Below, piece after piece: positions 44,415 to 53,211 of a DNA stretch of 64,000 bases; within the stretch, counting starts at the first letter, position 1, and each line of letters starts with the position of its first letter. The notes beneath the pieces are model-generated. The model saw nothing but the letters and a program-made list of their open reading frames with translations, was not told the origin of the DNA and ran no database searches. Source of the DNA: Ryuthela nishihirai. Taxonomy: Eukaryota; Arthropoda; Arachnida; Araneae; Heptathelidae. The DNA lies in assembly GCA_038380435.1 (NCBI GenBank), contig JAWZYU010000028.1:46559095-46623094 (forward strand), given 5' to 3'. Made by a program: the position numbers and the translations under genes.

Positions 44415-44533
44415 ACGAAACTGGCAATGCTAAGTCATTTTAATATTTCTTTGAAAATTTATGAATAGAATATTTATTCTATTCATAAATTTTCAAAGAA
44501 ATATTAAAATGACTTAGCATTGCCAGTTTCGTA
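44415..44533. repeat. Perfect 119-bp palindrome
   Basis: ACGAAACTGGCAATGCTAAG at the left end is the exact complement of CTTAGCATTGCCAGTTTCGT at the right, with uninterrupted pairing of about 59-bp arms to the centre GAATATTTATTC. No TIR motif or clear target duplication. Confidence 0.9.
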
Positions 44534-44571
44534 CATAGCAGGGCAACAATTGCGTAATAAATTTTGCGTTA

Positions 44572-44763
44572 AAATAAATAAATAAATACCCCCTCAAGCA
44601 GCTGCTTGTCACAGAGGTCTGATAGGAGACTGTCAGTTTATATGCCGCAGTAGAAGATCTGAGAGGATGGCAGGACCTCAGCAGAAAAACGACACAAACG
44701 TCCATACCTTATCCGGGGCTCGAACCCAGATCCTTCAGATTAGTTGCCAAGCGCGCTAACCAC
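44572..44763 (-). mobile_element. SINE-B (second tRNA-derived SINE family)
   Basis: Matches 48798-48978 in reverse: CCCCTCAAGCAGCTGCTTG, a body with AGGACCTCAGCAGAAAAACG, and a head with GGGGCTCGAACCCAG (B-box complement) and GCGCGCTAACCAC. The head is truncated before the A-box. Its 3' tail is an (ATTT)n run at 44572-44588. Confidence 0.85.
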
Positions 44764-44834
44764 ATACAATATAATATTGTTATGACGAGAAATGTAATAA
44801 ATAATTCTCCTAAAATAAATCCTAACCCAAGAAG

Positions 44835-45003
44835 TTGGGTTGTTTTACCTCTGACCAGCACTTTTTTACACACCATGGGCTAAATGACCAGGTCACAAGA
44901 CCGCGAAGGCTCAGAGAAGGTTGGAGGAGGGGACCCATTGGAACAACTGTTGGGAGACAGATGGTAGCCTCCCGTCAAGGCCATCCAGAGAGATTAACGT
45001 GAG
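44835..45003 (-). mobile_element. SINE-A tail unit facing the tail array
   Basis: One reverse-orientation tail from TTGGGTTG to ATTAACGTGAGCAG, slightly diverged. It joins head-on to the + strand array that begins at 45004. Confidence 0.85.
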
Positions 45004-46175
45004 CAGTGGGTCCCCTCCCCCAACCTTCTCTGAGCCTTCGGGGTCCATGTGACCTGGCCATTTAGCCCATGGTGTGCAAAAAGTGCCGCTCAGAGGTAAA
45101 ACAACCCAAAGTTAAAGAACACGCTGGATGGCCTTGACGGGAGGCTACCATCTGTCTCTCAACAACTGTTCCAGTGGGTCCCCTCCCCCAACCTTCTCTG
45201 AGCCTTCGGGGTCCATGTGACCTGGCCATTTAGCCCATGGTGTGCAAAAAAGTGCCTCTCAGAGGTAAAACAACCCAACCCTGGCCATTTAGCCCATGGT
45301 GTGCAAAAAAGTGCCGCTCAGAGGTAAAACAACCCAACGTTAAAGAACACGCTGGATGGCCTTGACGGGAGACTACCATCTGTCTCCCAACAGCTGTTCC
45401 AGTGGGTCCCCTCCCCCAACCTTCTCTGAGCCTTCGGGGTCCATGTGACCTGGCCATTTAGCCCATGGTGTGGAAAAAAGTGCCGCTCAGAGGTAAAACA
45501 ACCCAACCCTTGCCATTTAGCCCATGATGTGCAAAAAAGTGCCGCTCAGAGGTAAAACAACCCAACGTTAAAGAACACGCTGGATGGCCTTGACGGGAGG
45601 CTACCATCTGTCTCTCAACAGCTGTTCCAGTGGGTCCCCTCCCCCAACCTTCTCTGAGCCTTCGGGGTCCATGTGACCTGGCCATTTAGCCCATGGTGTG
45701 CAAAAAAGTGCCGCTCAAAGGTAAAACAACCCAACCCTGGCCATTTAGCCCATGATGTGCAAAAAAGTGCCGCTCAGAGGTAAAACAACCCAACGTTAAA
45801 GAACACGCTGGATGGCCTTGACGGGAGGCTACCATCTGTCTCTCAACAGCTGTTCCAGTGGGTCCCCTCCCCCAACCTTCTCTGAGCCTTCGGGGTCCAT
45901 GTGACCTGGCCATTTAGCCCATGGTGCACAAAAAAGTGCCGCTCAGAGATAAAACAACCCAACCCTGGGCATTTAGCCCATGGTGTGCAAAAAAGTGCCG
46001 CTCAGAGGTAAAAACAACCCAACGTTAAAGAACACACTGGATGGCCTTGACGGGAGGCTACCGTCTGTCTCCCAACAGCTGTTCCAGTGGATCCCCTCCC
46101 CAAACCTTCTCTTAGCCTTTGGGGTCCTTGTGACCTGGCCATTTAGCCCATGGTGTGCAAAAAATGTGCCGCTCA
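45004..46175 (+). mobile_element. Headless SINE-A tail array with 228-bp higher-order unit
   Basis: Only tails are present. CCAACGTTAAAG joints occur at about 45338, 45566, 45794 and 46023 (228, 228 and 229 bp). Each unit is one 169-bp tail plus a 59-bp partial tail (CCTGGCCATTTAGCCCATG to ACAACCCAAC). The first tail (45004-45109) is truncated and the last ends at GTGCCGCTCACC. No head, body or target duplication visible. Confidence 0.93.
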
Positions 46176-46808
46176 CCAAAATTTAAAATGACCGGAAAAC
46201 AAGAATCGAAGAAAAATGAGGAAAAAAATAACCGTAAGTTTCGTATTATTTCTAAAAAAAAAAGGGTTTTCTGTTTTTCACACGTAAATGGAGAAATAAT
46301 TTACTCGGAAGAGGAACATTTGACGGAAATATTCAATTGCATGTCGCCAGAATTGCAACGGGATATTCCAGAGAAGCATTAGGGCGAAGTCTGATGGAAT
46401 TTTCAAGCGCCTTTTCTCTTTGCTGAATATTTCATGATGTGCGTTCCGTTAATGACGTTAATGACATCACATAATTACGGCGCTTAATTAAGGAAATAAA
46501 TTGACGCGAGTTCTTCACTCTATTGGTTTGTTACTTTTTGTCTTTTATTATTCATCGTCTGCGTTATTCTACTCTTGGTAGAATATTCGGGAACAAGCGA
46601 AAATTGCCCGACTTGAAGTTGTGTCATTCGCTGAGAAAAAGAAAAAGAGATTTTTTTTTATTTTGTCCAAAAACAAAATTGTGTTTCTGTGTGAGCCGTT
46701 AGTAGTTTAGTAGGAATGGGTTGTTTTTAGGTTGTTTTACCTTTGATGTGCTAGCACGACTCACAAGCAATTTTCTGGTATTAATTTGGTATCCTTTCTT
46801 TGGTGGGC
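46176..46808. other. Low-copy interval
   Basis: No gene supported. A frame ending at 46382 is lysine- and glutamate-rich without a recognisable domain. GGTTGTTTTACCTTTGA at 46731 is a minimal SINE tail scrap. Confidence 0.4.
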
Positions 46809-47027
46809 ATGGCGGGGGTGGCTCAGTCGGTGGCGCGCCAGGCTCGTAACTGCAGTTACGAAGTTCGAGTCCCACGTGTATGTACCAACGTTGAAATTTA
46901 TCTCCGTAAAACTCCCCGCCCTGCCTCGATCAATAGGAAACATTGATGGCCTTGGAAAGGCTGCCGTCTGTCACATGGGACGTTAAGCCATGGCCCCTTG
47001 TGCGGGAGAGCCATACCCTGTTCACAA

Positions 47028-47205
47028 TTGGTGTTCGCAGAAAATTTTCCAGGGAGGGGGCAATGCTTGTAGACAAATAATTACATTAATAAATTTTTTT
47101 AGTTTTCTTTTCACAAGTAGATTAGAGAATTTTTTTACTCCATCCCAGGGGGGAAAGTGCCCGTTTGCCCCCCCCCCCCCCGGCGGACGTACATTCGCAC
47201 GTTAT
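47028..47205. other. Unidentified 178-bp insertion in SINE-A
   Basis: AATTGGTGTTCGCAGAAAAT to ATTCGCACG, with a run of 14 C at about 47169-47182. CATTCGCACGTTATTCGCACG at its right edge is a short tandem duplication. Family unknown. Confidence 0.6.
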
Positions 47206-47307
47206 TCGCACGTTAAAAAATAAGCTGGATGGCTTTCACTTGAGAATACCATCTACTAACATCTACCCAGTGGATTCCCTTATTCTGCTCTGACTCTTTA
47301 GGGTCTA

Positions 47308-47853
47308 TTGGGTTGTTTTACTTCTGAGCCGCACTTTTTTGCACACCATGGGTTAAATGGCCAGGTCACATGGACCCCGAAGGCTCAGAGAAGGTAGGGG
47401 ACCCACTGGAACAGCTGTTGGGAGACAGATGGTAGCCTCTCGTCAAGGCCATCCAGCGTGTTCTTTAACGTTGGGTTGTTTTACCTCTGAGCATCACTTT
47501 TTTGCACACCATGGGCTAAATGGCCAGATCACATGGACCCCGAAGGCTCAGAGAAGGTAGGGGGAGGGGACCCACTGGAACAGCTGTTGGGAGACAGATG
47601 GTAGCCTCCCGTCAAGGCCATCCAGCGTGTTCTTTAACCTGCACAGGGTATGGCTCTCACGCACACTGGGAAACGGCTTAACGTCCCATCCGACGGACGG
47701 CGGTCTTTCCAACCCCATCGGTGTCCCCTACTGACCGTGGGCAGGGCGGTGAATTTTGCGGAGATAAATCTCAACGCTCACCCAGCTGGGACTTGAACCT
47801 GGGAACTACAGATTACGAGCCTGACGTGCTAGCGACTGAGCCACCCCCGCCCC
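47308..47853 (-). mobile_element. SINE-A with two tails, 12-bp TSD, nested in older SINE-A
   Basis: TTGGGTTG at 47308 and 47471 (the first tail is 6 bp shorter at GAAGGTAGGGGACC), then body and head. CTTTAGGGTCTA, itself host SINE sequence, flanks it at 47296-47307 and 47854-47865. Confidence 0.95.
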
Positions 47854-48059
47854 CTTTAGGGTCTACGTGACTTGCCTATTTGGCCATTGCATAGAGAAAA
47901 ACTGCAGCTCAGAAGAATGGCTCAAAGATGGAACCCGTGAGACTCTAAACGATAATTCAATAATAAATGTATTCATGGCTGTCTTAGAATAGGTATATTA
48001 ATTACTTTGAGACTTAAGACAAATTGATTCACTTACTTGTGAGTAAATATCATAATATT

Positions 48060-48467
48060 TCGACCCCTGACTTGGGTCCTCATGCGAGGAAGTCGCGCTT
48101 TGTTGGAACTTTCTTTCTTTTGTAGTAGTGGTTGCCAGATTTTGGGTAAAAATATTCCTTGCACATCGTTTATGGCGCCATCTGTTTCCTTCCTCTGCTT
48201 TTCTTATGAATGTATTTTTTATTTATTTTTTAATTATTGTTGTTGTATTCCAGCCTATTTTATGATTAGTTTTTCTTACGTGTTTGTCCGGTCCTGTTTC
48301 ATTTTTTTTTTATTTCAACTTTGTTTTTTTGCTTCTAGGCCTCTCCCTGTTTCTCCAATGTATGGTTTTTTACATTCACATGATAGTTTACAAATTATTC
48401 CATTTCCTCTGCATATATTTTTTTCTTCCTGTTTGATGTTTGGAGTGTTCTTTTTTATTTCCATGTT
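48060..48467 (-). pseudogene. GIY-YIG endonuclease region of a Penelope-like element
   Basis: Minus strand, from 48467 downward, an open stretch reads GIICKLSCECKKPYIGETGR. It corresponds to the GIY block (degenerate, GII) and the YIG block (intact YIGETGR) of the GIY-YIG nuclease fold that Penelope-like elements carry C-terminal to RT. Frame breaks follow in an A-rich stretch near 48300, where the protein is no longer continuous. Downstream GIFLPKIWQP lies in another frame. Not functional as it stands. Confidence 0.82.
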
Positions 48468-48478
48468 CAGGCCTAGTG

Positions 48479-49015
48479 GTTGGGGCGGGGGTGGCTCAGT
48501 CGGTAGCGCGCCAGGCTCGTAATCTGTGGTTTCCAGGTTCGAGTCCCAGCTGGGTCAGCGTTGAGATTTATCTCCGCAAAAATTCCCCGCCCTGCCCACG
48601 GTCAGTAGGGGAACCAATGAGCTTGGAAAGACCGCCGTCCGTCGGATGGGACGTTAAGCCGTGGCCCCGTGTGCGGGAGAGCCATACCCTGTGCACGTTA
48701 AAGAACACGCTGGATGTCCTTGATGGGAGGCTACCATTTGTCTTCCAACAGCTGTTCCAGTGGGTCCCCTCCCCCAACCTTCGCTGAGCCTTCGCATGGC
48801 CGAGTGGTTAGCACGCTTGGCTACTGATCTAAGGGATCTGGGTTCGAGCCCCGGGTAAGGCATGGATGTCTGTGCTGTTTTTCTGCTGAGGTCCTGCCAT
48901 CCTCACAGACTTCCTACTTTGGCATATAAACTGACAGGCTCCTGTCAGACCTCTGTGGCAAGCAGCTGCTTGAGGGGTGCAAAAAAGTGCCGCTCAGAGG
49001 TAAAACAACCCAACC
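48479..49015 (+). mobile_element. SINE-A/SINE-B chimera, 11-bp TSD
   Basis: SINE-A head, body and tail run to GAGCCTTCG (about 48795). SINE-B follows (about 48796-48978), then only the last part of the SINE-A tail (GTGCAAAAAAGTGCCGCTCAG to CAACCCAACC). About 36 bp of SINE-A tail (GGGTCCATGTGACC...CCATGG) is missing where SINE-B sits. CAGGCCTAGTG flanks the whole unit at 48468-48478 and 49016-49026. Confidence 0.92.
48796..48978 (+). mobile_element. SINE-B, tRNA(Ser/Leu)-like head
   Basis: A-box TGGCCGAGTGGTTAGC and B-box GGTTCGAGCCCCGG, then a body with TTCTGCTGAGGTCCTGCCATC and a 3' part GCAAGCAGCTGCTTGAGGGG. The head style (GGCCGAGTGGTTAG) is that of serine/leucine-type tRNAs. The copy at 44572-44763 confirms it as a family. 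Confidence 0.87.
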
Positions 49016-49026
49016 CAGGCCTAGTG

Positions 49027-49440
49027 CTATTCCTATATTGCATTCATTGCTCACTCTTCGGATTTTTTGAAAAAGACCCTTATGGTAAGGCAGTATTTTA
49101 GTAAAAATATCAAGAATTTTTTGTAATTAATGATAGAAATCTTTTTTCATCTGTCATTTTTAGTGTGATATTTAAGAAGTTGATAATGTTTTTCTTTTCC
49201 TATTTCTATTGTAAAATTTAAGTCTTTTTCTAATGATTTGATTTTGTTTAGAAAAATTTTCCGGCAGATTTTTTGTCGGTTGTGCTGAAGATGCAGAGGA
49301 TGTCATCCATATACCTTTTGCAGAAATTTATTTCTGGCCGAGGAATTAAATTTTTCCTAATGATAAAGATTCTCAAGATATGGAAGTAATGTTGATCCCG
49401 TAGCTAGTCCATGATTTTCTCATTGTCCCTGACCCATTAG
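49027..49440 (-). pseudogene. Penelope-like reverse transcriptase region, broken
   Basis: Minus strand: GLATGSTLLPYLENLYH (the GL.MGSPLSP block) near 49380-49430; CKRYMDDILCIF near 49285-49325 with the catalytic Asp pair (KRYVDDI in most Penelope RTs); then FLNKIKSLEKDLNFTIEI near 49190-49245, matching the block after the catalytic motif. The three blocks lie in different frames, so the gene is dead. The fit to Penelope rather than LINE RT rests on RYMDDI and the adjoining GIY-YIG domain. Confidence 0.82.
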
Positions 49441-49467
49441 TCACAGATAAAAATAATTTCCTTTCAG

Positions 49468-50916
49468 GCTGGGTTGGGTTGTTTTACCTCTGAGCGGCAC
49501 TTTTTTGCACACCATGGGCTAAATGGCCAGGTCACATGGACCCCGAAGGCTCAGAGAAGGTTGGGAGAGGGGATCCACTGGAACAGCTGTTGGGAGACAG
49601 ATGGTAGCCTCCCGTCATGGCCATCCAGCGTGTTCTTTAACGTTGGGTTGTTTTACCTCTGAGCGGCACTTTTTTGCACACCATGGGCTAAATGGCCAGG
49701 TCATATGGACCCCAAAGCTCAGAGAAGGTTGAGAGAGTGGATCCACTGGAACAGCTGTTGGGAGACAGATGGTAACCTCCCGTCATGGCCATCCAGCGTG
49801 TTCTTTAACGTTGGGTTGTTTTACCTCTGAGCGACACTTTTTTGCACACCATGGGCTAAATGGCCAGGTCACATTGACCCCGAAGGCTCAGAGAAGGTTA
49901 GGGAAGGGGATCCACTGGAACAGCTGTTGGGAGACAGATGGTAGCCTTCCGTCATGGCCATCCAGCGTGTTCTTTAACGTTGAGTTGTTTTACCTCTGAG
50001 TGGCACTTTTTGCACACCATGGGCTAAATGGCCAGGTCATATGGACCCCGAAGGCTCAGAGAAGGTTGGGAGAGGGGATCCACTGGAACAGCTGTTGGGA
50101 GACAGATGGTAGCCTCCCGTCAAGGCCATCCAGCGTGTTCTTTAACGTTGAGTTGTTTTACCTCTGAGCGGCACTTTTTTGCACACCATGGGCTAAATGG
50201 CCAGGTCACATGGACCCCGAAGGCTCAGAGAAGGTTGGTAGAGGGGATCCACTGGAACAGCTGTTGGGAGACAGATGGTAGCCTCCCGTCATGGCCATCC
50301 AGCGTGTTCTTTAACGTTGGGTTGTTTTACCTCTGAGCGGCACTTTTTTGCACACCATGGGCTAAATGGCCAGGTCATATGGACCCCGAAGGCTCAGAGA
50401 AGGTTGGGAGAGGGGATCCACTGGAACAGCTGTTGGGAGACAGATGGTAGCCTCCCGTCATGGCCATCCAGCGTGTTCTTTAACGTTGGGTTGTTTTACC
50501 TCTGAGCGACACTTTTTTGCACACCATGGGCTAAATGGCCAAGTCACATGGACCCCGAAGGCTTAGAGAAGTTAGGAGAGGGGATCCACTGGAACAGCTG
50601 TTGGGAGACAGATGGTAGCCTCCCGTCATGGCCATCCAGCGTGTTCTTTAACGTTGGGTTGTTTTACCTCTGAGCGACACTTTTTTGCACACCATGGGCT
50701 AAATGGCCAGGTCACATGGACCCCGAAGGCTCAGAGAAGGTTGGGGGAGGGGACCCACTGGAACAGCTGTTGGGAGACAGATGGTAGCCTCCCGTCAAGG
50801 CCATCCAGCGTGTTCTTTAACGTGCACGGGGTATGGTTCTCACGCACACGGGGTCACGGCTTAACGTCCCATCCGATGGACGGCGGCCTTTACAAGCCCA
50901 TCGGTGTCCCCTACTG
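49468..50916 (-). mobile_element. SINE-A with eight tandem 169-bp tails, TSD-bounded
   Basis: Unit starts (TTGGGTTG or TTGAGTTG) at 49474, 49643, 49811, 49980, 50148, 50317, 50486 and 50654 (168-169 bp). The element is 5'-truncated in the body at CGGTGTCCCCTACTG. TTTCCTTTCAG flanks the whole array at 49457-49467 and 50917-50927. Most units share GGGGATCCACTGG and GTCATGGCCATCC, absent from other loci; the innermost unit keeps the family form. Confidence 0.97.
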
Positions 50917-50927
50917 TTTCCTTTCAG

Positions 50928-51184
50928 TGAAACGTCATTTGCTCCTCTTCATATATTCCAATATTATTAAAATAGAAAAAAAAAGACATCTTCTCTTCGA
51001 CCAAAAAAAACGGCATTTCCTTCTTTGAATTTCAAATAAATATAGAAAAACAAGACTCCATCCATAGACAAATAGAAATCTAAAACAAGACTCCATCCAA
51101 AACAAGACTCCATCCAAGACAAATAGAAAAACAAGACTCCTCCATTATGGTAAATATCCAGTTACTGCGAACAATCCACATGAA
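50928..51184. repeat. Short imperfect repeats of AACAAGACTCCATCC
   Basis: AACAAGACTCCATCC-type motifs with intervening ACAAATAGAAA recur at 51048-51146. The rest is A-rich low-copy DNA. Confidence 0.7.
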
Positions 51185-51397
51185 CAGTCGCTCAAAAAAT
51201 TATCCGAAAACTATGGTTGATTACAGAATTCAGAAAAAATATCTGTCAACGATTTTTTTAGAAATTAGTGATCTGGCAACCTTCGTGTCACGTGACACCC
51301 AGCTTGCCAGATCACTAATTTAAAAAAAATCGTTGCCAGATTTTTTTCCTGAATTCTGTAATCAACCATAGTTTTCGAATAATTTTTTGAGCGACTG
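51185..51397. mobile_element. Tc1-type MITE, 213 bp, flanks decayed
   Basis: CAGTCGCTCAAAAAATTATC pairs with GATAATTTTTTGAGCGACTG when read inward (one or two mismatches). The flanking dinucleotides are AA and CA rather than TA, so the target duplication has mutated. Confidence 0.88.
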
Positions 51398-51554
51398 CAT
51401 CATCACGAGAGAAAAAATATTAATCATCATTAATCATTGAATGTTAGAAAAATTGCTGAATTTAGACGTCAAAAGCATGAGAAAACACGTGGAATAAAAT
51501 AATAAGAAAATATCAGAACAAACAGAGGGGAAAAAATCATCCCTTTCGTTAAAA

Positions 51555-51951
51555 CAGTGTCTCGCAAACTGTGTGCCGCGAGAGATTTACAAATTGACAC
51601 TAGATATTCTAAAGATTTCATTTTGACTTGACTTGTGTTATCGACGTGCTTTAATAAAAATCTTTCAGATTTTTTCAACTGGAATCTTGTAAGTATTTAT
51701 CAAGCTTTTTCCAAATTCTGGTATTAATTTTTGATTATTTCAAGCCATAGAATGGACAAATATTTAAAACAAACACCGAGTTATGAATTAAAGAACGAGA
51801 GCAAATCTTCAAGTAAAACCAGGCTGATGACTTCAACAAAGCGCAAATATAATGACGATTATATAGAGTGTGCTTTTTATTTTTTTGGGTGTGCCGCGGA
51901 AAAAAAATTAGATTCAGTGTGCCGCAGAGTAAGAAAGTTTGCGAGACACTG
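51555..51951 (+). mobile_element. hAT deletion derivative, 397 bp, 8-bp TSD
   Basis: CAGTGTCTCGCAAACT at the left is inverted at the right as AGTTTGCGAGACACTG (one gap). CGTTAAAA flanks it perfectly at 51547-51554 and 51952-51959, the 8-bp duplication of hAT transposons. It keeps the first part of a transposase frame (51752-51893), so it is an internally deleted former autonomous element. Confidence 0.93.
51752..51893 (+). pseudogene. hAT transposase N-terminal remnant
   Basis: An ATG-initiated frame of about 47 codons begins MDKYLKQ and includes KRKYNDDYIECAFYFFG. Many hAT transposases of animals (ZBED/SCAND3-like) begin with a short M-[D/E]-[R/K]-[F/Y]-L segment and a KRKY..[D/E]Y..[Y/F]GF block just before the BED zinc finger. 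The frame then runs into the 3' terminal sequence; the zinc finger, catalytic DDE region and dimerisation domain are gone. Confidence 0.75.
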
Positions 51952-51967
51952 CGTTAAAACATTAATA

Positions 51968-52353
51968 GGTTGGGTTGTTTTACCTCTGAGCGGCACTTTT
52001 TTTGCACACCATGGGCTAAATGGCCAGGTCACATGGACCCCGAAGACTCAGAGAAGGTTGGGGGAGGGGACCCACTGGAACAGCTGTTGGGAGACAGATG
52101 GTAGCCTCCCGTCAAGGCCATCCAGCGTGTTCTTTAACGTGCACAGGGTATGGCTCTACCACACACGGGGCCACGGCTTAACGTCCTATCCGACGGAGGC
52201 GGCCTTTCCAAGCCCATCGGTGTCCCCTACTGACCGTGGGCAGGGCGGGGAATTTTGCGGAGATAAATCTCAACGCTGACCAAGCTGGGACTCGAACCTG
52301 GGAACTACAGATTACGAGCCTGGCGCGCTACCGACTAAGCCACCCCCGCCCCT
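51968..52353 (-). mobile_element. SINE-A, full length
   Basis: Single tail, body and head with GACTCGAACCTGG and CCGACTAAGCCACC. It landed 9 bp beyond the hAT element's duplication. The flanks share an imperfect TTAA(A/G)ACATT(T)AATA. Confidence 0.93.
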
Positions 52354-52368
52354 TAAGACATTTAATAA

Positions 52369-53211
52369 ATTTCTCTGTTAAATACTTTCAGCTGAAAATG
52401 AGCAAAACTGGCTAACCTCAGCGGTCAAAGGTCAGATCCACAATAATTCCGAATTCAGAGTACGAAATATCGATGCTGGAATAACGATCTCTGTATTTCA
52501 GCAGAAAGCTTTTCAAAGTCTCCAAACTAGAAGAAAAGAGATGTTCGAAAGATTCGGAAGTTTTGATATTGCATTCTTCTTCGTCATCCGTAAATCCGCG
52601 TGCTCAGTGTTGCTCTGGAGACGCCTTTATGCTTCCGGATGACCTTAACCTGCTTATTCCGTGCACAGAAGGTTTCATGTAGGTCACGAATCGAAATAAC
52701 CGAGCTCGGCATCAAATATTTAACGACAGGAAAGAAAATCTTTTTCCCTCTGTACTTGAAGAAGACAGTCCATCATTTCCGAAACAGTGGATAGAGAAAA
52801 GAAGATAAAAACCAGCGAGTTTTTTTCTTCTGTGGATTGAAAAGGGAGGAACGAGCCTTGCTGTGTTTTTATCATTTCAGGAACGAGATCAAATATTTAT
52901 CCCTCCGAAATTAAGTTTCCGGAGGGAACAACTTTCTAAGTTCTGGCAAACAACAGTGGAACTTGAAATTGAATAAATTATATTTGTCCATTGTTGTTTG
53001 TTGTTGCAATTATACTGAGAAACCAATTAAATCTTTGATTTGTTAAGCTGCTTGTAATAATTTATGTATGTATATACTCAGGCCCAGATAAAGGGGGGAT
53101 AGCAGAAAGGCCATTTGTCCAATGTTCCTGTATTAGGGGGATGCTGTGAGGCATATATTGTTGCTCCGGGAAACCATTTTGAATCCTTGCTTTCATGTAG
53201 ACTTGATGCAC
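52369..53211. other. Low-copy interval
   Basis: No gene or repeat recognised. A short inverted repeat TTTCCGGAGGGA/TCCCTCCGAAA lies around 52899-52929. Confidence 0.4.

Larger units (their letters stand above)
46809..47915 (+). mobile_element. Old SINE-A interrupted by two insertions
   Basis: Head and body at 46809-47027 (A-box TGGCTCAGTCGG; B-box AGTTCGAGTCC). The tail resumes at 47206-47307 (ACGTTAAAAAATAAGCTGG) and finishes at 47866-47915 (CGTGACTTGCCTATTTGGCC). Interruptions are 47028-47205 (unknown sequence) and 47308-47853 (a younger SINE). Confidence 0.82.
47990..49460 (-). mobile_element. Penelope-like retroelement, split by a SINE
   Basis: On the minus strand an RT segment (49027-49460) precedes a GIY-YIG endonuclease segment (about 48060-48467), the domain order of Penelope-like elements. 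A SINE (48479-49015) separates them with an 11-bp duplication. The outer limits are uncertain, and both coding parts contain stops and frameshifts. Confidence 0.8.

Noticed and set aside
46185..46382. Lysine/glutamate-rich frame
   Set aside because: Low complexity, no homology recognisable by eye, no supporting context.
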